Below, one piece after another: positions 12,095 through 22,822 of a stretch of DNA of 64,000 bases. The stretch is taken from the NCBI RefSeq assembly GCF_001641265.1, contig NW_020167524.1, positions 496,001 to 560,000 on the forward strand. Reading direction: 5' to 3'. This DNA is from Pseudogymnoascus destructans (taxonomy: Eukaryota; Ascomycota; Leotiomycetes; Thelebolales; Thelebolaceae). The number at the start of each line of letters is the position of its first letter. The first letter of the stretch is position 1. The notes beneath the pieces were generated by a model. It ran no database searches. It saw only the letters and a program-made list of their open reading frames with translations, and was not told the DNA's origin. Made by a program: the position numbers and the translations under genes.

Positions 12095-13932
12095 ACGTGC
12101 ATGTATAACGAAAGTGCCAAACAAGCGAAAGTGCCAAAATATCGTGACTACCCCATAAGAATTGCGATAAATCCACCACAACAATATAAATTAATTAAAA
12201 CTACTCAGAGTCCTCTTCCTAAGACCTGTCTATTACAATCTGACAAGTGCGCGCATTGTGTCCAGTCTCACCACACTTGCCACAGCGACGTGCATGGGTT
12301 TCTTCCCTTGGCTTCCGACCACTACTTGCCCTTATTTCTTGCTCTAGTCCTGTAGCTCCTGTGCTACCTGTTGACTAAGTGATCCTCCTTGCTGTAGTCG
12401 TGTTTTTTTAGCTCTCCGGCGCTTGCTTAGCACTTCATTTGCCTGTTGCAGGTTTTGGTTCTCTGCTTTTAACAATGCTAATTGATGCATTATTTGCGAT
12501 GCACCCTTTGTAAACTGGTCAACAGCTGCATAGATTGAGGTTGGAGAGCTATTTTGATGATGCGCAATTCGGTTTTTAATGAAAGTAGACTGTGATACAG
12601 CTTCAGTTGGGTTATTTGGTGTCTGAGAAACCCATGGTTGAGCGGTGTTTGGGCGAGAGGTTGGAGGTGTTGGCGTCTTAAACCTAAGGTCAAGTGTAGA
12701 TATTACACTCTCAGGGCTAAATGAAAGAAGCCCAGCACCTCGGAACCCTCCCTGAATATTGCTTTCTGTCATTGCAATGTTAAATGCAGCGTGGAAGGCA
12801 GGAAAGAAGTCATCCTTAGTAATGTGAATAATATGAGCCCGCATCATATCTTCAATTTGCCGACCGTAAGCTCTCTTTAATGGGCCAAAACAGCCAACAT
12901 CAAGTGGTTGGAGTATATGGGAAGAGTGAGCAGGCATACAAAGCGTAATAATGTTGTGTTCTTTGCAGTACTCCTCAAACTTGTCTGAGTGGTGGCTCTC
13001 ATGACCATCAAGGACTAACAAGCGATAACCACCAACACTCCGGGGCTTTGTGTGCTTCTCAAAATGCTGAATCCAATCCATACCTCTCTCGTTTGTAGTC
13101 CAGCCATTTGCAGTAACAGCGATTACCCAATCTGCTGGAAATCCACTATTCTCATACCAAGATGCAAGGTGGTTTTTACCTGCCACAATGACAAATGGCG
13201 GCACTGCCCAACCTTGAGAACTAACGCCTTGGATTACTCTAACCCATTCCCGATTGCCAGGCTGCACCTTTTTTGCCTTTGCCCGCCCATCTGAGCTCGT
13301 TACTACCGTTGCGCTTGAGATGACGCCCATCATAAACCCAGTCTCATCAAAGTTGTAGATATCTGCATTGTTGATGCCATACTTTAGAATTGTGTTCCAT
13401 ACAAGCTCAAACCAGCCACGAATGACTTCTGGATCTTCGCACTTAGCCCTCTGGTAGTCGTATTTTTGCTGGAAGCGTGTCCGGAGCTCTACATGGCGCT
13501 TAACAAAGTTTGAAGCCCAACGTGACCCGACGTGTGGCGCGTCGCGTGTTGCAAGTAGTCGATTTGCCATATCTTCAACAATAGACAACTGAGGAGGGAA
13601 CCCTTTAGCAGCTAAGTCAAGTATATACTGAACAAGAACTGATTCCTCTAGGTTACTTAATTTTCGTAAGTTGGCTTGGATATCGCGTCGTGAAGGTACA
13701 CCTTGTAAACGGTGACGTAGCTTGCGGTGGTCTACGGAATAGATCCTAGCTGCAACTCGAAGGCGCAAATTTGGGTCGCTTTGCATAGCTTGGATAGCTA
13801 GCACTAATTTGCTTTCATCATTTTTATGGCGCATGTTTTGTTGTGGAGGAATTTAACATTTACTTGGGGGGGTTGGTCACCGCATGATTTTGGCACTTTC
13901 GCTTGTTTGGCACTTTCGTTATACATGCACGT
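12095..13932 (-). mobile_element. Pogo/Fot1-type DNA transposon, copy A (1,838 bp)
   Basis: Flanked by TA at 12093-12094 and 13933-13934. The terminal inverted repeats begin ACGTGCATGTATAACGAAAG and contain two spaced CGAAAGTGCCAAA modules, which probably bind transposase. The element is 22 bp shorter than copies C and D because of an internal deletion near 12350. It inserted into the broken Ginger-like remnant. Confidence 0.95.
12344..13834 (-). pseudogene. Transposase of copy A, C-terminus truncated by a 22-bp deletion
   Basis: DDE transposase of the pogo/Fot1 group with an N-terminal CENP-B/psq-type DNA-binding region (MRHKNDESKLVL) and catalytic motifs FDETGF, LLVLDGHESHH and QPLDVGCF (DD35D spacing). 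The 496-aa frame looks identical to copy C up to QELQD. There a 22-bp deletion brings an immediate TAG and removes the C-terminal CX2CX4HX4C zinc knuckle. Catalytic residues remain, so the shortened protein might still be made, but it lacks the knuckle that its sister copies keep. Confidence 0.9.
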
Positions 13933-13934
13933 TA

Positions 13935-14502
13935 ACCGAACATCGTCTTAGCGGCATTTGACTGTACTTGCTTTGATTTAAAGTGGTAGGTTTAGCGAGG
14001 CAAGACATCTTGCTTCCCACAAGACAACTTGCTTATTCCGACTGGGAGCGAAGCGACCAGGCAGATCCGACGATTATATACCACCAAAACTATTAATAAA
14101 TACTAGATATAATACACTTTCATCATCACCTCTCCTATCAAATATGTCCCCTTCCGTAAAGACCATCTAAACGTCAAAAAAGAAAAACCCGAACAGCAAA
14201 CAAAAACAGCTAATAAACAAGAAACAGACGATAAATCCAAAAAACAACAACAAACAGATCATCTATCCCACCACCGCGCTCTCGATTTCGATCCCTAACC
14301 GCCCACCAAACAAAGGGAATGGTAATATATACTGTAACGTTGGGTATTCATCACCCCCCGCACCCGTTCCCCCCTTTTGAAAAACGCTCTCCCCCTTCCC
14401 ATCCGCGCAACCAGAAAAACCGAAAAAATCGATACACCTCCCCTGGTTGTGAGTCCGTGGTTGCGAGTTCGTGAGTGGTCGGGTTGGCCCTCGTCTCCCC
14501 CG
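13935..14502. other. Intergenic region between copy A and the 14.5-kb gene
   Basis: AT- and A-rich DNA (14150-14260 is very A-rich) followed by C-rich sequence close to the gene end. Around 14005-14040 there is a weak resemblance to the ATCTTGCT/AACTTGCT modules of the element F terminus. I found no supporting second end. Otherwise nothing recognisable. Confidence 0.4.
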
Positions 14503-17187
14503 CTACCACCCAAACCCCTCGCCCCCCACACTCCCAACAGCACTCAACCTCACCGCCCGTCCCTTAACAGTACCCATGAAACTCTCTCTTTCTCTCTCCC
14601 GTTCCCTCTCCCTCTCCCTCTCCCGTTCTCTCTCCCGTTCCCGTTCCCTCTCCCGGACTCTCCTCTCATCCCCACCCCCCCCAAACCGTTCCCTATCGCT
14701 CCGTTCACTCCTCACGCTCCTCGCGCTTCGGACCGACTTCTGCCCCCCCGCGCCGTTCGTGACGGGTCCCCCATTATTGTTGTCGAGGCAGAAGACAACA
14801 CTCTCACCACTCACAGTGGAGCTGTTACTCATTCCACTCCTCACGCTCCCTCTCAGCATTAATCCACTTCCCCCTCCTAAATTCCTCCCAGCCCCACCAC
14901 CCCCGCCACCCCCTCCGCCAATAGTCACAACACTAGCAGTCCCCACATCCAACGACCCCTCGGCCAGGATCTTATCCCGCATCCTCGCTCTCTTCCGGCG
15001 CAGTGCCGAGAGCAGCGCCTGTTCCTGTGGTGTGACAGCCATTAAATTCGCTGCCGCCGCTGTTGCTGAGGTGGGAACGGCGGGGACGGCGTAGGAGGGG
15101 TTAGGGGAGCGTGAGGAGGTGTGTGTTGAAGTGGCGCTGCCTATGGGGAGGTGTGTGTTGTGGCCATTGGTGTATCCATTCCCATTCCCATTCGCGTATC
15201 CGTTCCCATTAGAATATCCATTTGTATACCCATTGAACCCGTTAGAATACCCTGTCCCCTCACTCCCCTGCCTCTCATGCCCAGGACTCATCGGACTCAC
15301 CGGACTCGGCAGCCCCTCCACCAGCGGCCTACTCCTCGGCGCCGTACTCCTCAGCGTACTAGCCGTCCTTGAGCTATTCACACTCCTCATCGTACTCGCC
15401 TTACTCGCCGAGCTCGGCTGTCGTCTGACGCCTTGCGGGACACCCGGCAGCGCACCACCCGGCGGCGGGATAGCGGTAGTAGGCGGCGAGGAAGCGGAGG
15501 ATCGCCATGGTCCAGAGAGGTGCGGCGAGATGGGGGAGGGGATGGTGAGGAAGTTGCTGTGATGCGGGCTTGGTGTGTTCAAGGAAGGGTGGGAAGTCGA
15601 GCTAGCGGGGCGGGGGAAGGCGTCGAGGTTGCGGAGGGGTTTTGGTTTCTGTCGTATCTTTGATGAACTAGACTGTTTTTTCGCCGACGACGAGGTGGTG
15701 CTACTACTACTCTTATGCGTCGTCCCACCATTCGTCTGCGATCGCGCAGTATTCCTCTCCCCCGCCCTCCTAGCGCCATTCCCCATCCCATCGCTCTCGA
15801 AGGTATCCTTATCATCCCCCCTCTCCTCGTCATCAGACGACGACGATTCGGATAGGGAGAGAATGCTATTCTGCTGTAGATTCGAGTTCGAAAACACACT
15901 CCGCCTAGACGTCCCAGTCGTCTTACTCGAATCGCTCACCCGGCTCGTGGCATCCCAATTCTGCCCCCCACCGCCCCCGCCAGCACCGAGGTGATCGCGC
16001 GCGCGCCACGCTGCGTGCGCCGATGGCGGGGGCGCTGTATCCCTACCATCATGTTTGTTTCTGGGACGGAGATCAGGGTAGGCTACTCCATTCGGCGCCT
16101 CGTGTCTCGGTCTCGGTGCCGTGATTACCGGGACCTTCGCCGCCACAGCGGCACGGGGCTCAGGCACAGGCGCCGGACTCCGATCCGCGTAGACGCGCTG
16201 CTCGTAGTGATCCCACAGATCGTCTGTGGCGTGGTGATCGCTCTGGAACTGGACCGTCTTCTCGTCCCTCAGGCGATCGACGGGCGGCGAAACGACGGCC
16301 GATTTCTGGCGCACGATAGGCGGGTTGTTACCCAGTTTGCGGGCATAGGCTGCGTCGGTAGCGGAGGAGGAGGAGATGCCTGAGGCGACGGAGGGGGGGC
16401 GGAGGGATTGTGCGTCTTTTGATTTTTTGTGGAAGAGGCGGGTGAGGTCGAGGCGGGAGGTTTTTTTCTTGGGGGGTTGCATGGGGGAGGAGGGGAAGTA
16501 GCTGCCCCTGTCTCTGTTGTGGGTGGTCACGTCGTCGTCGCCGTCGTCTTTGGCGATGGAGTCGATGCCATGCGGACTGAGTGGGCTGTGGAGCATATTG
16601 GAGACGACGGGCTGGTAGCCCTTGCGGAGTGCGAGGTCGCGCGCCGACGAGGCGGAGGTCTGCTGTGACACAGCGAGGGGCGTAGATCCGCGGTCATAGT
16701 AAGACCGTAATGTGGAATTCGACCTCTCCAACCTGATATCCGGCAAGTCACTCGCCATATCCTCTCCACCTCCATAATCCCCTCTCATCACCGCCCCGCG
16801 GCCCAGCAGCGTCGGCGACGCCTTGCAGTCCAACCGTATCGGCGGCACCCCCCCTCCCTCAGAGGCACTGAAAGCGTTGTCCTCTGTCGTCGACTCGGCT
16901 ATCTCAATGCTCATCCGGCTCGGGCTCGTGGCCGCTCGACTGCGCGTCGTCGAGGACGGTGTGTAGGATCGCCATGTACCGTCGTCTTCGCGGCTGGGGG
17001 AGTCGATATTGAGGTTCCCCGTGCCGAGGAGACGCTGTGCTTTCGAGAGGGGTTGTTGCTGTCGCTGCTGCGGCGGGCGGGAATTGCTGCTCGAGGAAGT
17101 CGTGGGTATAGATTCTGTTTTCGCGGGAGGGAGGACCGAGGCGCGGCGCCCTGGGACGGGGAAGAAGAATTTCGAGGTCCTGCCCAT
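14503..17187 (-). CDS. Large low-complexity protein of unknown function
   Basis: A single open frame of 894 aa when started at 17187 (MGRTSKFFFPVPGRR). I prefer this to the upstream ATG at 17343 because the first 52 residues of the longer frame are low complexity, and the MGR-SKF-PGR start is, as I recall, typical of a filamentous-fungal hypothetical family. No enzymatic motif is seen. The sequence is Ser/Pro/Arg-rich with many short basic-serine patches. There is a basic stretch (KKKTSRLDLTRLFHKKSK), Gly/Asn/Tyr repeats (NGYTNGYSNGNGYANGNG), and a conserved-looking helix near the C terminus (QEQALLSALRRKRARMRDK). An Arg-Glu dipeptide tract follows, encoded by the CT-rich DNA at 14583-14660. 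Probably a disordered signalling or polarity-associated protein, but this is inference. Confidence 0.7.
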   Translation of the reverse strand: MGRTSKFFFPVPGRRASVLPPAKTESIPTTSSSSNSRPPQQRQQQPLSKAQRLLGTGNLNIDSPSREDDGTWRSYTPSSTTRSRAATSPSRMSIEIAESTTEDNAFSASEGGGVPPIRLDCKASPTLLGRGAVMRGDYGGGEDMASDLPDIRLERSNSTLRSYYDRGSTPLAVSQQTSASSARDLALRKGYQPVVSNMLHSPLSPHGIDSIAKDDGDDDVTTHNRDRGSYFPSSPMQPPKKKTSRLDLTRLFHKKSKDAQSLRPPSVASGISSSSATDAAYARKLGNNPPIVRQKSAVVSPPVDRLRDEKTVQFQSDHHATDDLWDHYEQRVYADRSPAPVPEPRAAVAAKVPVITAPRPRHEAPNGVAYPDLRPRNKHDGRDTAPPPSAHAAWRARDHLGAGGGGGGQNWDATSRVSDSSKTTGTSRRSVFSNSNLQQNSILSLSESSSSDDEERGDDKDTFESDGMGNGARRAGERNTARSQTNGGTTHKSSSSTTSSSAKKQSSSSKIRQKPKPLRNLDAFPRPASSTSHPSLNTPSPHHSNFLTIPSPISPHLSGPWRSSASSPPTTAIPPPGGALPGVPQGVRRQPSSASKASTMRSVNSSRTASTLRSTAPRSRPLVEGLPSPVSPMSPGHERQGSEGTGYSNGFNGYTNGYSNGNGYANGNGNGYTNGHNTHLPIGSATSTHTSSRSPNPSYAVPAVPTSATAAAANLMAVTPQEQALLSALRRKRARMRDKILAEGSLDVGTASVVTIGGGGGGGGGAGRNLGGGSGLMLRGSVRSGMSNSSTVSGESVVFCLDNNNGGPVTNGAGGQKSVRSARSVRSERSDRERFGGGGDERRVRERERERERERERERERERERERESFMGTVKGRAVRLSAVGSVGGEGFGW

Positions 17188-18349
17188 AGCCGCGGATGGG
17201 GGGGGAACGGCGGCGGCGGTGGTGGTTGCGATGGTTATATTGCGGCGGTGAGGGGGGGATTTGTTGGGGATTTCTCGAGAGGGAGAGAGGTGAGAGTGAG
17301 GGTGAGACGTGAGGTTTGAAGTTTCCCAGACCCGATCAGCCAAGGAATGTGGAGGGTGAGGGCTAGGCGCGAAGGGATCTAGCGTGAAGACTGTTGATTG
17401 ATGTGGAGTTGTGAAGTTCTATCCCGACATCGAGACTCGCCATACCACTATACTCGACTACTATACTCGATCTACACGACGACCATGCTGTGTTCCCATA
17501 CAGTCCTCTGAGATATGCGTATAGTTGCATGGTCGAAGTTAGAGACGCTACAACGGTGCCCCGCAACATCAGGATCCCCCCTCGGCACGCACCAAGGAGC
17601 ATGTGGACTCCGACTCACTACTGTAACTACAGTATGCCCCGCGAAATGGGTGCCCCGAGACAAGATATTCTATAGTGTCTTCGATTGTCAATCTCCCCAC
17701 ACTGACATCCACAGCTGTCTCTCATCGATGGAGATCCCTCCATGCCTCCTCTTCTCCCCCACAGTTTGAAACGACGACAGTGCTGTGGAATGTCAATATT
17801 GAGAGCCCAACTCCAGAATCGTAGCCACCTAACGGAGATTAACACTCCCCCTGCACTACGGTACACTACCAATTCAAACCCGTGCACAGTCCGCCCCCTG
17901 CTCCAGCCCTGATGCTACGCTGAGACTGAGTGCCGAACGAGGCCGGAGATGAGTGGGCGTGCGTTCGTTGGTTAGGTGATGGGAGCGCGAGGAGTAGAGT
18001 GCGAGTACAGTATGAGTACCTGGGTGAGTTACGTATGGAAGGATGGGGATCCGGGGAGGTTGGGGGATCGGCGGGGTGACGATGGGGATGGGATGGGAGA
18101 TCAGAGATGGGGATCTGGGAAGAGGGATGATGGGATGGAGAAGGAGATTTGTCACATCTCTCTCCGAAACGGGGTATGAAGTGTTACTTGCGTGAACAAG
18201 AAAGAGGTTCTTCTATCCCTCATTCTCACCCCTTTTCCCGGGTTGGGCTCTTACATAGGATGCATACCCTTTTTCTGCCTGCGCTATCTATGCCTTCATC
18301 ACATATCAAAACCCCGTGCTTCCACCGCTGTTTCCTACCTCCTTCATTT
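17188..18349. other. Upstream region of the 14.5-17.2 kb gene
   Basis: About 1.16 kb without a supported gene. Several short open frames overlap here on both strands, but none has a recognisable motif or splice-supported extension. The stretch 17950-18150 is G-rich on the plus strand. Confidence 0.4.
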
Positions 18350-18957
18350 ACATTTAAATAAGAGGGGGCAAATGAGATGATGATGATGATGATGATCTTT
18401 ATTTACGTCTAGCGGAACGCGGGTGTCACCCGCGGCCAAGGAGCTCCCGAAAGGTATGGGGACGTGCTAAGCTATGGGTTTATGTCAGTTCTTGCGTGTT
18501 TGCGTGAGCTGTAAGGCCCGTTGACTAAGCGCCTTCCCCGCCAGTTAGGATGGTGTTAGGTTTGCTAGTAGAGGGCGGTGCTCGGAGGTTCTCCCGAAAG
18601 GGGGTGTATGCGGGACCGGTTGGTCTGATGTTACAGCCACTGCGAGTGTGGTGTGTAGTAGGCCACTTTAGCATCGTAATTTGAGTGTAACAGCGTAGCA
18701 GCTTTAGCCTAGATAGGAAATGATGCAACTATAATCTAAGCCCCCCTGTTGCCACTATTTCCTAATGTAGTCTAAAGTGATACAGTGTAGCAGCTTAGGT
18801 CTTGGCAGTCTGTTCCTAAATAGGTTAGTATTATAAGTAAAATCCAATGTTAGAAAATGAAGCTGTAGATATTATCAACTGTATAGTTATATATAATAAT
18901 GAATAATGCTTTTACCAACCCCTATAGGTTAGCACTAATAATCATAATAATCATGAC
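18350..18957 (-). repeat. Possible LINE 3'-end remnant with (GAT)n tail
   Basis: On the minus strand a GC-rich segment with a hairpin-like GCGGGTGACACCCGC core runs into GTAAATAAAGATC and then seven ATC triplets (plus-strand GAT repeats at 18376-18397). A 3' end built from TAAATAAAG plus a short tandem repeat is seen in some fungal LINEs. No reverse transcriptase frame is present, so this is only a suggestion. It runs up to the TA before pogo copy B. Confidence 0.3.
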
Positions 18958-18959
18958 TA

Positions 18960-20819
18960 ACGTACATGTATAGCGAAAGCGCCAAACAAGCGAAAGCGCC
19001 AAAATGATGCGGTGACCAAACCCCCCAACTAAATGTTAAATTCCTCAACAACAAAACATGCCCCATAAAAACGATGAAAGCCAATTAGTGCTAGCTATCC
19101 AGGCTATGCAAAGCGACCCAAAGTTACGCCTTCGAGTTGCTGCTAGGATCTATTCTGTGGACCACCGCAAGCTAGGTCGTCGTCTAGAAGGTGTACCTTC
19201 ACGACGCGATATCCAAGCCAACTCACGGAAATTAACTAACCTAGAGGAGTCCGTCCTTGTTCAGTATATACTCGACCTAGCTGCCAAAGGGTTTCCTCCT
19301 CGGCTGTCTGTTGTTGAAGATATGGCAAGTCGACTACTTGCAACACGCGACGCGTCACGCGTTGGGTCGCGTTGGGCTTCAAACTTTGTTAAGCGGCGTG
19401 TAGAGCTCCAGACACGCTTTCAGTGCAAATACGACTACCAGAGGGCTAAGTGCGAAGATCCAGAAGTTATTAATGGCTGGTTTGAGCTTGTGCGTAACAC
19501 AATTGCGAAATATGGTATTGATGAAGCAGATATCTACAACTTTGATGAGACTGGGTTTATGATGGGCGTTATCTCAACTGCTATGGTTGTAACAAGCTCA
19601 GACGGGCGGGCAAAAGCAAAGAAGGTACAGCCTGGTAATCGGGAATGGGTTACAGTAATCCAAGGCGTTAGTTCTCAAGGTTGGGCAGTACCACCATTTA
19701 TCATTGTTGCAGGCAAAAACCACCTTACATCTTGGTATGAGAATAGTGGATTTTCAAGCGATTGGGTAATTTCTGTTACTGAAAATGGCTGGACTACAAA
19801 CGAGAGAGGCATGGATTGGATTCAGCACTTTGAGAAGCATACAAAGGCCCGGAGTGTTGGTGGTTATCGTTTGTTAGTCCTTGATGGTCATGAGAGCCAC
19901 CACTCAGATGAGTTTGAGGAGTACTGCAAGGAACACAACATTATTACGCTTTGTATGCCTGCTCACTCTTCTCATCTACTCCAGCCACTTGATGTTGGCT
20001 GTTTCGGCCCGTTAAAGCAGGCCTATGGTCGGCAAATTGAAGATATGATGCAGGCTCATATTTCTCATATTACAAAGGATGACTTCTTTCCTGCCTTCCA
20101 CGCTGCATTTAACACTACAATGACGGAAAGTAACATTCGAGGCGGGTTCCGAGGGGCAGGGCTTCTTCCATTTGACCCTGAGAGAGTGATATCTACACTT
20201 GATCTTAAGTTAAGGACACCAACGCCTCCAAGCTCCCGCCCAGGTACTGCTCAACCTTGGGTTTCTCAGACACCAAACAACCCAATTGAAGCTATGTCAC
20301 AGTCTACATTTATTAAAACTCGGATTTCACGCCATCAAAATAGCTCTCCAACCTCAATCTATGCAGCTGTTGACCAGTTTACAAAGGGTGCATCGCAAAT
20401 AATGCATCAATTAGCACTGCTAAAGGGAGAGAACCAAAACCTACGACAGGCAAATGAAGTACTAAGCAAGCGCCGGAGAGCTAGGAAAACACGACTACAG
20501 CAAGGAGGATCACTTAGTCAACAAGGGGCGCAAGAGCTACAGGATGAGAGGGATGTTGTGCAGCAGGTAGAGCAGGAAATAAGGGCAAGCCGTGGTCGGA
20601 AGCCAAGGGAAGAAACCCGTGCCCGTCGCTGTGGCAAGTGTGGTGAGACTGGGCACAATGCGCGCACGTGTCAGATTGTAATAGACACCTCTGAGGAAGA
20701 GGACTCCGAGTAGTTTCAATTGATTTCTAATGTTGTGGTAGATTTATCGCAATGTTTGTCGTGAGGGTAGATAATTTTGGCGCTTTCGCTTGTTTGGCGC
20801 TTTCGCTATACATGTACGT
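18960..20819 (+). mobile_element. Pogo/Fot1-type DNA transposon, copy B (1,860 bp, diverged, apparently intact)
   Basis: TA duplications at 18958-18959 and 20820-20821. The inverted termini begin ACGTACATGTATAGCGAAAG and contain the same paired module as copy A but as CGAAAGCGCCAAA, so B represents a separate subfamily. Same total length as copies C and D. Confidence 0.95.
19058..20713 (+). CDS. Transposase, copy B (551 aa)
   Basis: Full-length pogo/Fot1 DDE transposase. The N-terminal helix-turn-helix DNA-binding region is followed by catalytic Asp in YNFDETGFMMG, LLVLDGHESHHSDE and QPLDVGCF, with 35 residues between the second and third Asp. A coiled-coil-like basic region (LSKRRRARKTRLQQ) and a C-terminal zinc knuckle (CGKCGETGHNARTC) follow. 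There are no stops or frameshifts. It differs from copy C throughout the protein but keeps every motif, so it is probably functional or recently so. Confidence 0.93.
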   Translation: MPHKNDESQLVLAIQAMQSDPKLRLRVAARIYSVDHRKLGRRLEGVPSRRDIQANSRKLTNLEESVLVQYILDLAAKGFPPRLSVVEDMASRLLATRDASRVGSRWASNFVKRRVELQTRFQCKYDYQRAKCEDPEVINGWFELVRNTIAKYGIDEADIYNFDETGFMMGVISTAMVVTSSDGRAKAKKVQPGNREWVTVIQGVSSQGWAVPPFIIVAGKNHLTSWYENSGFSSDWVISVTENGWTTNERGMDWIQHFEKHTKARSVGGYRLLVLDGHESHHSDEFEEYCKEHNIITLCMPAHSSHLLQPLDVGCFGPLKQAYGRQIEDMMQAHISHITKDDFFPAFHAAFNTTMTESNIRGGFRGAGLLPFDPERVISTLDLKLRTPTPPSSRPGTAQPWVSQTPNNPIEAMSQSTFIKTRISRHQNSSPTSIYAAVDQFTKGASQIMHQLALLKGENQNLRQANEVLSKRRRARKTRLQQGGSLSQQGAQELQDERDVVQQVEQEIRASRGRKPREETRARRCGKCGETGHNARTCQIVIDTSEEEDSE

Positions 20820-20962
20820 TATTCTAATAGTCAAATATTATGTAAGCATGACTAGTCATAATCATGAATATTCATGATTATGATTATATGAGTTTTTAAT
20901 CATGACTAGTCATGATTATCACATGATGTTAGAATCATGTAGCCTAATAATTATCTCGTATA
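20820..20962. other. Palindrome-rich AT spacer between copies B and C
   Basis: 143 bp separate the two elements, including both TA duplications. It contains a perfect 28-bp palindrome at 20856-20883 centred on AATATT, a 20-bp palindrome at 20898-20917 centred on ACTAGT, and a partial copy of the ATGACTAGTCAT motif at 20849-20860. Such sequence can extrude as cruciforms and offers TA targets. Confidence 0.75.
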
Positions 20963-22822
20963 ACGTGCATGTATAACGAAAGTGCCAAACAAGCGAAAGT
21001 GCCAAAATCATGCGGTGACCAACCCCCCCAAGTAAATGTTAAATTCCTCCACAACAAAACATGCGCCATAAAAATGATGAAAGCAAATTAGTGCTAGCTA
21101 TCCAAGCTATGCAAAGCGACCCAAATTTGCGCCTTCGAGTTGCAGCTAGGATCTATTCCGTAGACCACCGCAAGCTACGTCACCGTTTACAAGGTGTACC
21201 TTCACGACGCGATATCCAAGCCAACTTACGAAAATTAAGTAACCTAGAGGAATCAGTTCTTGTTCAGTATATACTTGACTTAGCTGCTAAAGGGTTCCCT
21301 CCTCAGTTGTCTATTGTTGAAGATATGGCAAATCGACTACTTGCAACACGCGACGCGCCACACGTCGGGTCACGTTGGGCTTCAAACTTTGTTAAGCGCC
21401 ATGTAGAGCTCCGGACACGCTTCCAGCAAAAATACGACTACCAGAGGGCTAAGTGCGAAGATCCAGAAGTCATTCGTGGCTGGTTTGAGCTTGTATGGAA
21501 CACAATTCTAAAGTATGGCATCAACAATGCAGATATCTACAACTTTGATGAGACTGGGTTTATGATGGGCGTCATCTCAAGCGCAACGGTAGTAACGAGC
21601 TCAGATGGGCGGGCAAAGGCAAAAAAGGTGCAGCCTGGCAATCGGGAATGGGTTAGAGTAATCCAAGGCGTTAGTTCTCAAGGTTGGGCAGTGCCGCCAT
21701 TTGTCATTGTGGCAGGTAAAAACCACCTTGCATCTTGGTATGAGAATAGTGGATTTCCAGCAGATTGGGTAATCGCTGTTACTGCAAATGGCTGGACTAC
21801 AAACGAGAGAGGTATGGATTGGATTCAGCATTTTGAGAAGCACACAAAGCCCCGGAGTGTTGGTGGTTATCGCTTGTTAGTCCTTGATGGTCATGAGAGC
21901 CACCACTCAGACAAGTTTGAGGAGTACTGCAAAGAACACAACATTATTACGCTTTGTATGCCTGCTCACTCTTCCCATATACTCCAACCACTTGATGTTG
22001 GCTGTTTTGGCCCATTAAAGAGAGCTTACGGTCGGCAAATTGAAGATATGATGCGGGCTCATATTATTCACATTACTAAGGATGACTTCTTTCCTGCCTT
22101 CCACGCTGCATTTAACATTGCAATGACAGAAAGCAATATTCAGGGAGGGTTCCGAGGTGCTGGGCTTCTTTCATTTAGCCCTGAGAGTGTAATATCTACA
22201 CTTGACCTTAGGTTTAAGACGCCAACACCTCCAACCTCTCGCCCAAACACCGCTCAACCATGGGTTTCTCAGACACCAAATAACCCAACTGAAGCTGTAT
22301 CACAGTCTACTTTCATTAAAAACCGAATTGCGCATCATCAAAATAGCTCTCCAACCTCAATCTATGCAGCTGTTGACCAGTTTACAAAGGGTGCATCGCA
22401 AATAATGCATCAATTAGCATTGTTAAAAGCAGAGAACCAAAACCTGCAACAGGCAAATGAAGTGCTAAGCAAGCGCCGGAGAGCTAAAAAAACACGACTA
22501 CAGCAAGGAGGATCACTTAGTCAACAGGTAGCACAGGAGCTACAGGACGAGAGGGACATTGTGCAGCAAGTAGAGCAAGAAATAAGGGCAAGTAGTGGTC
22601 GGAAGCCAAGGGAAGAAACCCATGCACGTCGCTGTGGCAAGTGTGGTGAGACTGGACACAATGCGCGCACTTGTCAGATTGTAATAGACAGGTCTGAGGA
22701 AGAGGACTCCGAGTAGTTTTAATTAATTTATATTGTTGTGGTGGATTTATCGCAATTCTTATGGGGTAGTCGCGATATTTTGGCACTTTCGCTTGTTTGG
22801 CACTTTCGTTATACATGCACGT
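20963..22822 (+). mobile_element. Pogo/Fot1-type DNA transposon, copy C (1,860 bp, apparently intact)
   Basis: TA duplications at 20961-20962 and 22823-22824. Termini match copies A and D almost base for base. The transposase frame is uninterrupted. C is therefore the best candidate for an autonomous member of this family in the window. Confidence 0.95.
21061..22716 (+). CDS. Transposase, copy C (551 aa)
   Basis: Full-length transposase with the same domain order as copy B: DNA-binding N terminus, DD35D catalytic core, basic linker, zinc knuckle. It shares residues Arg (WVRVIQG) and Ser (LLSFSPE) with copy A, whereas copies B and D have Thr and Pro at these sites. A and C are therefore a recent sister pair. 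The start codon lies 98 bp inside the element. Confidence 0.94.
   Translation: MRHKNDESKLVLAIQAMQSDPNLRLRVAARIYSVDHRKLRHRLQGVPSRRDIQANLRKLSNLEESVLVQYILDLAAKGFPPQLSIVEDMANRLLATRDAPHVGSRWASNFVKRHVELRTRFQQKYDYQRAKCEDPEVIRGWFELVWNTILKYGINNADIYNFDETGFMMGVISSATVVTSSDGRAKAKKVQPGNREWVRVIQGVSSQGWAVPPFVIVAGKNHLASWYENSGFPADWVIAVTANGWTTNERGMDWIQHFEKHTKPRSVGGYRLLVLDGHESHHSDKFEEYCKEHNIITLCMPAHSSHILQPLDVGCFGPLKRAYGRQIEDMMRAHIIHITKDDFFPAFHAAFNIAMTESNIQGGFRGAGLLSFSPESVISTLDLRFKTPTPPTSRPNTAQPWVSQTPNNPTEAVSQSTFIKNRIAHHQNSSPTSIYAAVDQFTKGASQIMHQLALLKAENQNLQQANEVLSKRRRAKKTRLQQGGSLSQQVAQELQDERDIVQQVEQEIRASSGRKPREETHARRCGKCGETGHNARTCQIVIDRSEEEDSE

Noticed and set aside
14005..14040. Resemblance to the element F terminus (ATCTTGCT/AACTTGCT modules)
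   Set aside because: Similarity is partial, and no opposite end or transposase remnant is nearby.
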